Source: Peptostreptococcus russellii (GTDB taxonomy: Bacteria; Bacillota; Clostridia; Peptostreptococcales; Peptostreptococcaceae). From it: a stretch of DNA of 64,000 nucleotides. The stretch is from NCBI RefSeq assembly GCF_900110295.1, contig NZ_FODF01000001.1:248001-312000 (forward strand), read 5' to 3'. Numbering within the stretch: position 1 is the stretch's first letter; the number at the start of each line of letters is the position of its first letter. The notes beneath the pieces were generated by a model. It searched no databases. It saw nothing but the letters and a program-made list of their open reading frames with translations, and was not told where the DNA came from. The translations under genes were made by a program, and so were the position numbers. Positions 36,369-46,535 of the stretch are shown in pieces.

Positions 36369-38234
36369 ATGAATACATTTAAAAGGGATGAAATGGCAGA
36401 GTATCTTTTTCATGAAGGAAGAAACTACAAGTCTTATGAATATTTTGGTTCTTTTTTAGATAAGGATTGTTGTACTTTCAGAGTGTGGGCTCCAAATGCT
36501 AAGAGAGTTTATGTAACAGGTGAATTTTGTAATTGGGAAGCTAAAAAGTACGAGGCTAAAAAAATTACAGAAGCTGGTATATATGAATGTGAAATTAAAG
36601 GTGTTAAGAAGTTTGACTGCTACAAATATGTATTTGAAACTGCAGATGGAAGAATTATCTATAAATCAGATCCATATGCAAGGCACTTTGAAACAAGACC
36701 TGGAACTTCTTCTAAGGTCTATAATATTTCAGAATATGAGTGGTCAGATAAAGATTGGATGAAGGAAAGAGAAGTTCCATATAACAAGGCTATGAATATT
36801 TATGAGCTTCATTTGGGCTCATGGAAGTTAAAAGATGATGGAAGTTTTTATTCATATCTTGAATTAGCTGAAGATTTGGTTAATTATGTAAAGAAAATGA
36901 ACTATACACACATAGAAATTCTCCCTATTATGGAACATCCCTATGATAAATCTTGGGGGTATCAAGTTACTGGTTATTTTGCACCAACTTCAAGATACGG
37001 GCTTCCTGAAGAATTTATGCACTTTGTCGATGAGTGCCATAAAAATAATATTGGTGTTATTTTGGATTGGGTTCCAGGACATTTTCCAAAAGATGAGTCT
37101 GGACTTTGTGAGTTTGATGGTGGATATGTATATGAGTATTCAGATTCAAGAAAGATGGAGCATAAGGAATGGGGAACTAGGGTTTTTGATTACAGCAGAA
37201 ATGAAGTTCTTTCTTTTTTAATTTCAAATGCAGTTTATTGGATTGAAAAATATCATATAGATGGTCTTCGTGTAGATGCAGTTTCTTCGATGTTATATTT
37301 AGACTACGGAAGAAAAAAAGGTGAGTGGATTCCAAATGAAGATGGTGGAAATTATAATTTAGAAGCTATTAAATTTTTTAGGGATTTAAATGTTTATATA
37401 AAGGAAAACTTTTCAGGAGCAATGATGATTGCAGAAGAGTCTTCTTCTTGGCCTAAGGTTACTGCAGATGTTGAATATGGTGGATTAGGATTTAATTTTA
37501 AATGGAATATGGGTTGGATGAATGATTCTCTTGACTACTTGTCTACAGATCCATTTTTTAGAAAGGGAGTTCACGATAAGATGACATTTTCTCTAACATA
37601 TGCTTTTTCTGAAAATTATATTTTGCCATTGTCTCATGATGAAGTGGTTCATGGCAAAAAATCTATACTAGACAAGGCAGATGTTGAATTTGAAAATAAA
37701 TTTAGTAATATGAGAGCTTTTATAGCATATATGTTTGCACATCCTGGCAAGAAGCTTACTTTTATGGGTTGTGATATTTCACAGGTTATTGAATGGGATG
37801 AGAGCAAGGAGCTTGACTGGATGCTTCTAGATTATCCACTACATGAAAAAAATCATAGATTTATAAAGGAGTTAAATAAGGTCTACCTAAACAATTCTAC
37901 TCTTTGGGAGAATGATACTTCTTGGTCTGGTTTTAAGTGGAATACAGTAGACGATTCTAAAAATAATGTTTTGGCATTTACTAGAAAAGATAAAAAGGGA
38001 AATGAACTTCTCCTTGTAAGCAACTTTTCATCTCAACATCTTAAAAAGTATAAGATAGGTGTTGATAAAAAACAAAAGTATAGTATTTTAATGAATACGG
38101 ATGCAAAAAAATATGGTGGAAACGGATTTGTAAATAGGAATCTTCGTTCTGTAAAGGAAAAATGGAATAATTTTGATTATACTCTAAAGCTTAATATTCC
38201 ACCGTTTTCAACAATGTATTTAGTTAAAAAATAG
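36369..38234 (+). CDS. glgB: 1,4-alpha-glucan branching enzyme
   Basis: This 621-residue GH13 enzyme makes alpha-1,6 branches in glycogen. An N-terminal CBM48 domain (about 30-120, with FRVWAPNAKRVYVTGEFCNW) precedes the barrel. Catalytic positions are Asp303 (LRVDAVSSML), the Glu pair 356-357 (IAEESSSWP) and Asp424 (LSHDEVVHG). ATG 36369 is chosen because GGGGTGA lies eight bases upstream; the GTG at 36357 sits inside that site. It is first in the glgBCDAP operon, 20 bases before glgC. Confidence 0.96.
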   Translation: MNTFKRDEMAEYLFHEGRNYKSYEYFGSFLDKDCCTFRVWAPNAKRVYVTGEFCNWEAKKYEAKKITEAGIYECEIKGVKKFDCYKYVFETADGRIIYKSDPYARHFETRPGTSSKVYNISEYEWSDKDWMKEREVPYNKAMNIYELHLGSWKLKDDGSFYSYLELAEDLVNYVKKMNYTHIEILPIMEHPYDKSWGYQVTGYFAPTSRYGLPEEFMHFVDECHKNNIGVILDWVPGHFPKDESGLCEFDGGYVYEYSDSRKMEHKEWGTRVFDYSRNEVLSFLISNAVYWIEKYHIDGLRVDAVSSMLYLDYGRKKGEWIPNEDGGNYNLEAIKFFRDLNVYIKENFSGAMMIAEESSSWPKVTADVEYGGLGFNFKWNMGWMNDSLDYLSTDPFFRKGVHDKMTFSLTYAFSENYILPLSHDEVVHGKKSILDKADVEFENKFSNMRAFIAYMFAHPGKKLTFMGCDISQVIEWDESKELDWMLLDYPLHEKNHRFIKELNKVYLNNSTLWENDTSWSGFKWNTVDDSKNNVLAFTRKDKKGNELLLVSNFSSQHLKKYKIGVDKKQKYSILMNTDAKKYGGNGFVNRNLRSVKEKWNNFDYTLKLNIPPFSTMYLVKK

Positions 38235-38254
38235 AGTGATTGAGAGGTATTATT

Positions 38255-39442
38255 ATGAGTCTAAAAAAAGAAATTGTAGCAATGTTATTAGCAGGTGGAC
38301 AGGGAACTCGCCTTCAGACTTTAACTAAAACAATGGCAAAGCCAGCAGTTCCATTTGGTGGAAAGTATAGAATAATAGATTTTCCATTATCAAATTGTGT
38401 AAACTCAGGAATTTCTACAGTAGGCGTTTTGACACAGTTTATGCCACTTGAATTAAATTCTTATATGGGCAATGGTTCGCCATGGGATTTAGATAGAATG
38501 GATGGAGGTTTATCTATTCTTCCACCATATACTGGCGGAGAAACTGGAGATTGGTACAAAGGTACTGCAAATGCCATATACCAAAATATGACTTATATTG
38601 AACAGTATAATCCTGAGTATGTATTGATACTTTCAGGAGATCATATATATAAAATGAACTATAATGAAATGCTAAATTTTCATAAAGAAAAAAATGCAGA
38701 TTTAACTATAGCCCATATTGAAGTAAGTCTTGAAGAGGCTAGTAGATTCGGTATTTTAAATACTTTATCTGATTTATCTGTAAGCGAATTTGTAGAAAAA
38801 CCGAAAAATCCTATTTCGAGAAAAGCTTCTATGGGGATATATATTTTTAACTGGATTGAACTGAAAAAATATCTGGAAAAATGCGAAAATGCTGAAAATA
38901 CTACACATGATTTCGGAAAAGATATAATACCAATGATGTTGAAGGATAATAAAAAAATATTTGCATATCCTTTCAAGGGTTATTGGAAAGATGTTGGAAC
39001 AGTAGAAAGTTTGTGGCAAGCAAACATGGATCTTATACAAAAAGAAGAAGAATTTAATATTCATGATCCTCTTTGGAGAATATATTGTAGGCATTATGAA
39101 TCTATGCCACAGTATATAGGAAAGACGGCAAAGCTTTCAAACTCAATGGTATCAGAAGGGACATCTGTTAAAGGGAAAGTTGTAGAATCTGTAATATCTT
39201 CAGATGTTGTTATAGAAGAAGGATCAGAGATAGTAAATAGTGTAATCATGAAAAATGCCTATATAGGCAAAGGTGTAAAAATATATAATTCAATAGTTGC
39301 AGAAGAAGCCATTATTGAAGAAGGCGCTATAGTTGGACACAAGAAAATACAATTAGGTAAGGATATGATAACTGTAGTTGCTAGCAAGGATATAATTCCT
39401 AAGAACCAAGTATTTAAAAAGGAAATAGCAGGAGGTAAATAG
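38255..39442 (+). CDS. glgC: Glucose-1-phosphate adenylyltransferase, catalytic subunit
   Basis: This 395-residue enzyme makes ADP-glucose from glucose-1-phosphate and ATP, the committed step of glycogen synthesis. It has the nucleotide loop [10 protein letters not shown], the substrate segments [10 protein letters not shown] and GTANAIYQN, and a C-terminal left-handed beta-helix. ATG 38255 follows GAGAGGT by eight bases; the upstream TTG lacks a site. The regulatory partner glgD starts two bases after its stop. Confidence 0.96.
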   Translation: MSLKKEIVAMLLAGGQGTRLQTLTKTMAKPAVPFGGKYRIIDFPLSNCVNSGISTVGVLTQFMPLELNSYMGNGSPWDLDRMDGGLSILPPYTGGETGDWYKGTANAIYQNMTYIEQYNPEYVLILSGDHIYKMNYNEMLNFHKEKNADLTIAHIEVSLEEASRFGILNTLSDLSVSEFVEKPKNPISRKASMGIYIFNWIELKKYLEKCENAENTTHDFGKDIIPMMLKDNKKIFAYPFKGYWKDVGTVESLWQANMDLIQKEEEFNIHDPLWRIYCRHYESMPQYIGKTAKLSNSMVSEGTSVKGKVVESVISSDVVIEEGSEIVNSVIMKNAYIGKGVKIYNSIVAEEAIIEEGAIVGHKKIQLGKDMITVVASKDIIPKNQVFKKEIAGGK

Positions 39443-39443
39443 T

Positions 39444-40550
39444 ATGGACGCATTTTGTATTTTATTCGCAGATACATTTAAAAACCACGATATAGCAGGT
39501 TTTGTAAAAAATAGAAGTATGGCTTCTCTTCATGTAGGTTGCAGATATAGAATGGTAGATTTTATGCTTTCCTCTCTAGTAAAGTCATCAGTACCTAATA
39601 TTGCTATACTTACAACTAAAAATTATAATTCACTAATGGATCATGTTGGTTGGGGTAAGGACTGGGATTTAAATAGGAAAAATAGTGGTCTTAAAATAAT
39701 TCCGCCTCTAGCAATATCAAATACTGAAATACCAAGAAATAAGTTTGAAGCTCTTGTAAATGCGGAGTCCTATATAGATTCTATGCTACAAGACTATTGT
39801 ATTATTTCAGATTCTAATATAATTTGCGATATAGATTTTGCGGAAGTTTTAGACTTTCATAAAAAGAATCATGCAGATATAACAGTTTTATGTACTAAGG
39901 CTAAACCAAGACCTGGAGATATAGAAATGATGGTAGATCACAAAAGTAGAGCTTATGACTCACTTTATCATCAGTATGGAGCTAAATATGAATGTAACGC
40001 TCTTTTAAAAATAACAGTTATGCATAAGGAACTTTTAAAGAAGATTATTCAAAAAGGTAATACTTTGGGTTGGGAAGATATTGTAAGGGATTATATATCA
40101 AAGAATTTCAACAAATTAAATGTATATTCATATAATGTAAATGGATATTGCAAAGTTATAGAGAACTTAGATAGTTACTTCCAATTTAATATGGATCTTT
40201 TGAATGAAGAAATTTCTCAGGAAATTTTCTTATCAGGTACAGAAATATTAACTAGAGTAAAGGATAGTGTGCCTACTGTATACGGAAAAAATGCATCAGT
40301 GAAAAATTCACTTCTTGCAGATGGTAGTCATATTAATGGTGAGGTTGAAAATAGTATAATATTTAGAGATGTGACTATTGAAGAAGGTGCTAGCGTTAAA
40401 AATAGTATTTTGATGTCTGGTACAGTAATTAAATCAGGAGCAAAGCTTGATTATGTAATATCTGACAAACTAGTTACTGTAAGAGAAAATAAAGAGCTAA
40501 AAGGAGATAAAAGTTGTCAGTTTACAATTCCTAAGGGAAAGATTATATAA
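39444..40550 (+). CDS. glgD: Glucose-1-phosphate adenylyltransferase subunit GlgD
   Basis: This 368-residue paralogue of GlgC lacks the GGxGTRL nucleotide loop (here FADTFKNHDIAGFVKNRSM), as is usual for GlgD. It acts as a regulatory or stabilising subunit of the GlgCD heterotetramer in Firmicutes. The fold and the C-terminal beta-helix hexapeptides (SILMSGTVIKSGAKLD) are retained. Its ribosome site lies within the end of glgC (GGAGG), so the two are translationally coupled. Confidence 0.94.
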   Translation: MDAFCILFADTFKNHDIAGFVKNRSMASLHVGCRYRMVDFMLSSLVKSSVPNIAILTTKNYNSLMDHVGWGKDWDLNRKNSGLKIIPPLAISNTEIPRNKFEALVNAESYIDSMLQDYCIISDSNIICDIDFAEVLDFHKKNHADITVLCTKAKPRPGDIEMMVDHKSRAYDSLYHQYGAKYECNALLKITVMHKELLKKIIQKGNTLGWEDIVRDYISKNFNKLNVYSYNVNGYCKVIENLDSYFQFNMDLLNEEISQEIFLSGTEILTRVKDSVPTVYGKNASVKNSLLADGSHINGEVENSIIFRDVTIEEGASVKNSILMSGTVIKSGAKLDYVISDKLVTVRENKELKGDKSCQFTIPKGKII

Positions 40551-40690
40551 TTATGTTTTAACAAAAAAAGGTGTATATTTTAATTTTATAATTTAAAGTA
40601 TGGCTTTTGTGACTTTATTTAGTATGGAATTATAATTTAATTTATTAAGATATAGTTGATTTTAAAATAGATAATAGAGGTGACTTTTTA

Positions 40691-42121
40691 ATGAAGGTAT
40701 TGTTTATTGCTGCAGAATCTGCTCCATTTGTAAAAACAGGTGGATTGGGAGATGTTGTAGGTTCCTTGCCAAGAGCCTTGAAAGAAGAAGGTATTGATGC
40801 AAGAGTAGTACTTCCACTGTATTCAGATATTGATAGAGAAAAATATAATATAAAATTTGTAAAGTATATTTATGTTTCACTTGCTTGGAGACAAATTTAT
40901 TGTGGTATTTTTGAAGCAGAGTACAAAGGTGTAAAATATTACTTTATAGATAATGAGCAGTATTTTAATAGGCATAATGTATATGGTGAAGTTGATGATG
41001 GAGAAAGATTTGCATTTTTTTCAAAGACAGCAATAGAGATTATGCCACATATAAATTTTAAGGCTGATATAATTAATGCAAATGATTGGCATACTGCTCT
41101 TTCAATAATATATTTAGATAAATTTAAAAAAGATAACTTTGAATATTATAGGGAAACAAAAAGTGTCTTTTCCATTCATAATGTGGAATTTCAAGGTAAA
41201 TATAATCCATATATTTTGGGAAGTCTTTTTGGACTAGAAAATGACTATTTGGATATTATGAGTTTCGATAATGATATTAATCTTTTAAAAGCTGCTGTAC
41301 AGTTGGCAGATAGAGTTAATACAGTAAGTGAAACATATGCAAAAGAGTTATTGGATCCCTATTTTTCATTTGGATTAAGCCCTATTTTTAAAAGGGAAGA
41401 ATGGAAGTTAAGAGGAATAATAAATGGTATAGATTATGACATATATAATCCTTATGACGATTCATATATTGCTCATAATTATTCAAAAAATAAATTTGAA
41501 ATTAAAGATAAGTTTGAGAATAAACTTTTTCTTCAAAAAGAATTAGGTCTTGAAGAAAATTCTGAAATACCTTTAATCGGTATGGTAACAAGGCTTACTG
41601 ATCAGAAGGGAATCAATTTGATTTTAGATGTAGCAGATCAAATAGTGGACATGGGTGTTCAGCTTGTAATACTTGGAACAGGTTATAAAGACTTTGAGGA
41701 TAGGTTAAGGGAGTTAGAGTATAGGAGACATGATAGAGTTCGCTCAATAATAATGTTTTCTAATGAAATGGCATCAAAAATATATGCTGCTGCAGATATT
41801 TATCTAATGCCTTCAAAGTCAGAACCTTGTGGTTTGTCACAACTTATTGCAATGAGATATGGTGCAGTTCCGGTAGTAAATCGTGTAGGTGGTCTTAGAG
41901 ATACTGTTATACCATATAATCCAGAAAATGGTGACGGAAGAGGATTTACTTTCGAGACATTTAATGCATATGATATGCTAGATGCTATCAGAAGAAGTTT
42001 ACAGTTATTTAACTACGATAAAAAAGCATGGATTAAATTAGTTAAAAATGATTTGAAAGTTGATTTTTCATGGAAAAACTCAGCAAAAAAATATATAGAT
42101 ATGTACAATGAAGTTTTTTAA
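40691..42121 (+). CDS. glgA: Glycogen synthase (ADP-glucose)
   Basis: This 476-residue GT5 glucosyltransferase extends glycogen from ADP-glucose. The N-terminal ADP-glucose loop KTGGLGDVVGSLP is at residues 15-27. The C-terminal half has the GT-B donor site EPCGLSQLIAMRYGAVPVV. Length is typical. ATG 40691 has AGAGGTGA upstream. A 140-base gap without a terminator separates it from glgD. Confidence 0.96.
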   Translation: MKVLFIAAESAPFVKTGGLGDVVGSLPRALKEEGIDARVVLPLYSDIDREKYNIKFVKYIYVSLAWRQIYCGIFEAEYKGVKYYFIDNEQYFNRHNVYGEVDDGERFAFFSKTAIEIMPHINFKADIINANDWHTALSIIYLDKFKKDNFEYYRETKSVFSIHNVEFQGKYNPYILGSLFGLENDYLDIMSFDNDINLLKAAVQLADRVNTVSETYAKELLDPYFSFGLSPIFKREEWKLRGIINGIDYDIYNPYDDSYIAHNYSKNKFEIKDKFENKLFLQKELGLEENSEIPLIGMVTRLTDQKGINLILDVADQIVDMGVQLVILGTGYKDFEDRLRELEYRRHDRVRSIIMFSNEMASKIYAAADIYLMPSKSEPCGLSQLIAMRYGAVPVVNRVGGLRDTVIPYNPENGDGRGFTFETFNAYDMLDAIRRSLQLFNYDKKAWIKLVKNDLKVDFSWKNSAKKYIDMYNEVF

Positions 42122-42226
42122 TACCGATTATAAAAAATATATGGATATAAGAATTGGAACTTTTTCTAATGGTACTGAAAAGCATAACTATCTTTAAACG
42201 TAGGATATTTATAAGGAGTGAAATAA

Positions 42227-44614
42227 ATGGATAATTTTGCAACAGATATAAAAAAGTATTTAGAAAAGATATTTGGAAATACTATTGATGAAGCTAGTGA
42301 AAGGCAAATTTATCAAGCTTTGATGGTGATTACAAGAGATAGACTTGCTGAAAAAAGATTTGAAAGTAATAAAAAACTAAAGGAAAGTCAGCAAAAAAGA
42401 GTATATTATATGTCTATGGAATTTCTAGTAGGTAAAACGCTTAGAAATAATCTCTACAATTTAGGATATGAAGATGAGATAAAACACTTTTTAGCAAAGC
42501 ATGGATTTAGTTTAGAAAGAATATACAATATAGAACCTGACCCAGGACTAGGTAATGGAGGTCTTGGTAGACTTGCATCATGTTATATGGATGCACTTAC
42601 TAGCAATGATTATCCTATAATGGGATTTAGTATTTTATATGAATTTGGCATATTTAAACAGGTTATTTCAGATGGTTGGCAACAGGAGTATCCAGACAAC
42701 TGGCTTGATTTAGGTAGATATGGATTACTGTATAGAAACGATGAAGAAATAGAAGTTAAATTCTATGGCAATACCAAAGAAGAATGGAGTAGTGAAGGTT
42801 TACATATCAGATATGAGGACTATACTGCAATAAAGGCAGAGCCTTATGATTTGTTTATTTCAGGATATGATTCAGATACTGTCAATGTATTAAGATTATG
42901 GAAATCTAAAGCCACAGGTGGATTTAATATGAAACTTTTTGAAAAAGGCGAGTATTCAAAGTCTCTAGAATCCGAAGCAATAGCTGAATCTATTTCAAAA
43001 CTTCTTTATCCAGCTGATGACAATGATAACGGAAAAGCTCTTAGAATAAAGCAACAATATTTTTTTACAAGTGCCTCATTACAACAAATAGTGAAAAATC
43101 ATTATGACACCTATATGACACTAGATAATTTTGCAGAAAAAGTAGTGATACATATTAATGACACCCATCCATCAATGTGTATTCCAGAACTTATGAGAAT
43201 ACTTATGGATGAATATGAATATTCTTGGGATAAGGCATGGTCCATAACTACAAAGACTTTTGCATACACAAATCATACTATTATGGCAGAGGCTTTGGAA
43301 AAATGGTCTGTGGATTTATTTCAGCCTATATTACCAAGAATTTATACAATAATAAGGGAAATAAATAATAGATTTTGTAAATGGTGTAATGACATTGGTG
43401 CAGCCGGAGAACTTGACGAAATGTCAATTATACATAATAATGTGATTAGAATGGCGAATTTGTGTATAGTAAGTAGTTACAGTGTTAATGGAGTGTCCAT
43501 GCTCCATACTGAAATTCTTAAAAAAGATACTTTTAAATCCTTTAATAGAATTTATCCTGGCAAATTTATAAATGTTACTAACGGAATAGCTCATAGAAGA
43601 TGGCTAGGTCAGGCAAATCCGGAGCTTACAAGATATTTAAACAAGTTGTTAGGTGTCGATTTTATTAAGGATCTTTCTAGTATCGATAAACTACTAGAGT
43701 ATCAAGATGATAAAGCTGTACTTGAAGACTTGGAAAATATTAAAAACATAAAAAAATTACAACTAGCAGAGTACATAAAAAGTTCTACAGCTATAAAAGT
43801 TGATACAAATTCTATATTTGATGTTCAGATAAAAAGACTGCATGAATATAAGAGACAACTTTTAAATGCATTACATATAATATATCTATATAGAATGATA
43901 AAGTTTAATGGGCTAAAGCCTTATCCAAGAACATTTATATTTTCTGCAAAGGCATCATCAGGTTATGTTATGGCTAAAAATATTATTAAATTAATTTGCT
44001 CTATATCAGAGATTATAGAGGCTGACCCTATTGTAAGAGAATATATTAAGGTAGTTTTCCTAGAAGACTATAGAGTTTCTCTAGCAGAAAAGATTATTCC
44101 AGCAGCTAATGTAAGTGAACAGATTTCTCAAGCAGGTAAGGAAGCATCAGGTACGGGAAATATGAAACTTATGTTAAATGGTGCAGTTACACTTGGAACA
44201 ATGGACGGAGCCAATGTAGAGATACATAATGCAGTTGGACAAGATAATATTTTTATTTTCGGTCTATCTTCAGAAGAAGTAGAAGAACTTTTCAAAAATG
44301 ATTATAGAGCAATTGATTATTACAATAATAATCAAGATATTAAGGAAACAATAGATTTTATGAGGACACTTGATAACGGACATACGAATTTTAATTATAT
44401 TGCAGATTATTTGGTGTCTACAGATCCTTATATGTGTCTTGCTGACTTTGAAAGCTATAAAAATACTCAAAAAATTGTAGAGGATACCTATCAAGATAAG
44501 GGGAAATGGAATAAGATGAGTCTTGTAAATATAGCTAAGTCAGGTATTTTTTCAGCAGATAGAGCGACAAAAGAATATGTTGAAAAGATATGGAAAATAG
44601 AAAAAATAAAATAG
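42227..44614 (+). CDS. glgP: Glycogen phosphorylase
   Basis: This 795-residue GT35 enzyme releases glucose-1-phosphate from alpha-1,4-glucans. The pyridoxal-phosphate site is EASGTGNMKLMLNGA with Lys647. The N-terminal half has MEFLVGKTLRNNLYNLG and PGLGNGGLGRLA. It completes a synthesis-plus-degradation operon (glgBCDAP), so storage and use of glycogen are co-expressed. ATG 42227 follows AAGGAGTG. A weak terminator follows the gene. Confidence 0.96.
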   Translation: MDNFATDIKKYLEKIFGNTIDEASERQIYQALMVITRDRLAEKRFESNKKLKESQQKRVYYMSMEFLVGKTLRNNLYNLGYEDEIKHFLAKHGFSLERIYNIEPDPGLGNGGLGRLASCYMDALTSNDYPIMGFSILYEFGIFKQVISDGWQQEYPDNWLDLGRYGLLYRNDEEIEVKFYGNTKEEWSSEGLHIRYEDYTAIKAEPYDLFISGYDSDTVNVLRLWKSKATGGFNMKLFEKGEYSKSLESEAIAESISKLLYPADDNDNGKALRIKQQYFFTSASLQQIVKNHYDTYMTLDNFAEKVVIHINDTHPSMCIPELMRILMDEYEYSWDKAWSITTKTFAYTNHTIMAEALEKWSVDLFQPILPRIYTIIREINNRFCKWCNDIGAAGELDEMSIIHNNVIRMANLCIVSSYSVNGVSMLHTEILKKDTFKSFNRIYPGKFINVTNGIAHRRWLGQANPELTRYLNKLLGVDFIKDLSSIDKLLEYQDDKAVLEDLENIKNIKKLQLAEYIKSSTAIKVDTNSIFDVQIKRLHEYKRQLLNALHIIYLYRMIKFNGLKPYPRTFIFSAKASSGYVMAKNIIKLICSISEIIEADPIVREYIKVVFLEDYRVSLAEKIIPAANVSEQISQAGKEASGTGNMKLMLNGAVTLGTMDGANVEIHNAVGQDNIFIFGLSSEEVEELFKNDYRAIDYYNNNQDIKETIDFMRTLDNGHTNFNYIADYLVSTDPYMCLADFESYKNTQKIVEDTYQDKGKWNKMSLVNIAKSGIFSADRATKEYVEKIWKIEKIK

Positions 44615-44622
44615 TAAATATA

Positions 44623-44660
44623 AAAGTGTGGGAGAGTATACTTTCCCATACTTTCTTATT
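44623..44660 (+). terminator. Terminator of the glg operon
   Basis: Bases 44623-44633 pair with 44644-44654 (11 pairs, one G-U) around a ten-base loop; the following T tract is short. Confidence 0.65.
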
Positions 44661-44681
44661 AAAAATATAAATCCATTAAAA

Positions 44682-44718
44682 ATACAATTTATTTGTTCGA
44701 TTTAAAAATAAATTGTAT
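44682..44718 (+). repeat. Inverted repeats upstream of the antiporter gene
   Basis: ATACAATTTATTT (44682-44694) is perfectly inverted at 44706-44718 around 11 bases. A second inverted repeat, AGCACTTT...AAAGTGCT (44756-44779), ends seven bases before the AAGGAGGG ribosome site. Neither has a T run in the sense direction, so they may be operators or leader hairpins rather than terminators. Confidence 0.5.
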
Positions 44719-44802
44719 GGAAATAGATTTATTAGAAGTTAAGAAAATTTTAAAAAGCACTTTTATTATTTAAAGTGCTACGAAAAGGAGGGAAAAACAG
44801 CT

Positions 44803-46416
44803 ATGATGAATGTTATTTTGTTACTATCTTCAGCTGTTGTACTCATTTCCACGACTTTTTTAAGTAAGATGTCGAAAAAAATAAGAGTGCCTGCACTTTT
44901 GGCATTTATATTTTTGGGAATGATATTTGGAACAGAAGGAATATTTAAAATAGACTTTACGAACTTTAAATTAGCCGAAACAATATGCACTGTAGCCCTT
45001 ATATTTATAATGTTCTACGGTGGATTCGGCATGAACTGGAATATGATAAAACCAGTTTTTTCAAGAGCGGCTACTATGGCATCTCTTGGTACTGTATGTA
45101 CTGCACTTGCAGTAGGGGCATTTTGTCACTTGGCTTTAAAGATGAATATACTGGAAGGATTTTTATTAGGGGCTGTTATATCATCAACAGACGCTGCATC
45201 AGTATTCTCAATATTAAAGGCAAATAGGCTTTCCTTGAAATACAATACAGACTCCTTATTAGAGATGGAAAGTGGTGCCAACGATCCCTTTGCATATCTG
45301 CTAACTATTACTTTAATATCAATGATTCAGGGGCAATCATCTGTTAAGAATGTAGCATTGTTGTTATTTAATCAGCTTTTCTTTGGTATGCTTTTAGGAC
45401 TTGCCATTGCAATATTAACAGTGAAAATATTTAAAAATTTTAGATTTGAAAATGAGGGGATGCAGTCTGCCTTTATGGTTGCCATTGCCACTCTATCTTA
45501 TGCACTTCCAACAGCTATTGGTGGAAATGGTTTTTTAAGTGCCTATATTGTAGGTGTTATTTTAGGAAACAGATTAAGAGTAAACAAAAAATCAATGGTT
45601 AATACCTTTGATAGTATAACAAGCCTTATGCAAATAGTTATATTCTTTATATTAGGACTTTTATCAGTACCTTCAGAAATAGTTCACGCTCTACCTTTAG
45701 GAATACTGATAACTATTTTTATGGGACTTGTTGCAAGACCGATAATTTCATTTATTCTAATGAAACCACTAAAAGCGCCAAATGGACAGATAGCGGTAGT
45801 TTCTTGGGCAGGGCTTAGAGGAGCTTCCTCTATAGTGTTTGCTACGGTAGCTACAGTTACAATACCTAATTTGAGCATAGACATATTTCATATAGTATTT
45901 TGTGTAGTAATACTTTCTATATTAACTCAGGGAACTAGCTTGAAGTTTATTTCAAAGAAATGCCAAATGATAGATCCAGAGGGAGATGTAATGAAAACTT
46001 TCAATGATTACAGTGAAGAAATAGATATGGACTTTATAAGTACAATTATAGATCCTTCAAGCAACTGGATAGGTAAAAAAATTTATGAAATTGGAATGCC
46101 TAATGATATTTTAATTACTCTAATTCAGAGAAATGGTCAGGACATTATACCAAATGGAGAAACTGTTATTGAGGCGAATGATGAAATTGTACTTACAGCT
46201 ACAACCTTTAAAAATACAAGTATGGGAATAGACTTACAAGAACATGTAATAGATAAGAAACATAGTTGGGCTTATCTTACACTATCTGAAATTTCGGTTC
46301 CAAATAATTATTTAGTTGTAATAATAAAAAGAGAAGGGCATACTGTAGTACCTCATGGAGATACAATTATACTGCCCGGAGATATTGTAGTACTAAATAC
46401 TTTAAGAAATACATAG
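44803..46416 (+). CDS. Cation/proton antiporter with RCK_C (TrkA_C) domains (NhaP2/CvrA type)
   Basis: This 537-residue protein has a CPA1 transporter part with about 12 membrane segments (to residue ~385), including SSTDAASVFSIL and LLEMESGANDPFAY, where the acidic pair is characteristic of ion-coupled exchange. Two cytosolic TrkA_C domains follow (about 405-465 and 475-537). Such regulatory domains sense ions or nucleotides, in Firmicutes often c-di-AMP, and the family is usually K+/H+ exchange. ATG 44803 has AAGGAGGG about ten bases upstream. Confidence 0.9.
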   Translation: MMNVILLLSSAVVLISTTFLSKMSKKIRVPALLAFIFLGMIFGTEGIFKIDFTNFKLAETICTVALIFIMFYGGFGMNWNMIKPVFSRAATMASLGTVCTALAVGAFCHLALKMNILEGFLLGAVISSTDAASVFSILKANRLSLKYNTDSLLEMESGANDPFAYLLTITLISMIQGQSSVKNVALLLFNQLFFGMLLGLAIAILTVKIFKNFRFENEGMQSAFMVAIATLSYALPTAIGGNGFLSAYIVGVILGNRLRVNKKSMVNTFDSITSLMQIVIFFILGLLSVPSEIVHALPLGILITIFMGLVARPIISFILMKPLKAPNGQIAVVSWAGLRGASSIVFATVATVTIPNLSIDIFHIVFCVVILSILTQGTSLKFISKKCQMIDPEGDVMKTFNDYSEEIDMDFISTIIDPSSNWIGKKIYEIGMPNDILITLIQRNGQDIIPNGETVIEANDEIVLTATTFKNTSMGIDLQEHVIDKKHSWAYLTLSEISVPNNYLVVIIKREGHTVVPHGDTIILPGDIVVLNTLRNT

Positions 46417-46473
46417 AATTTAATATATTATTTATTATATTAAATATACTATCTTTATATCCATATAATTAAT

Positions 46474-46502
46474 TTGTATATGCACAGTAAATTTGGTATA
46501 AT
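46474..46502 (+). promoter_or_regulatory. Promoter of the RelA-like/MoaA-like pair
   Basis: A perfect TATAAT at 46497-46502 is preceded by 17 bases and a poor -35 TTGTAT. It lies 34 bases before the start codon and is the only good candidate in the gap after the antiporter gene. Confidence 0.55.
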
Positions 46503-46535
46503 ATCTATGTGTTATAAAAGTAAATGGAGGATATT

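Noticed and set aside
39444-40550. GlgD as a broken glgC copy
   Set aside because: Loss of the nucleotide loop is normal for GlgD, and the gene is full-length and coupled to glgC.
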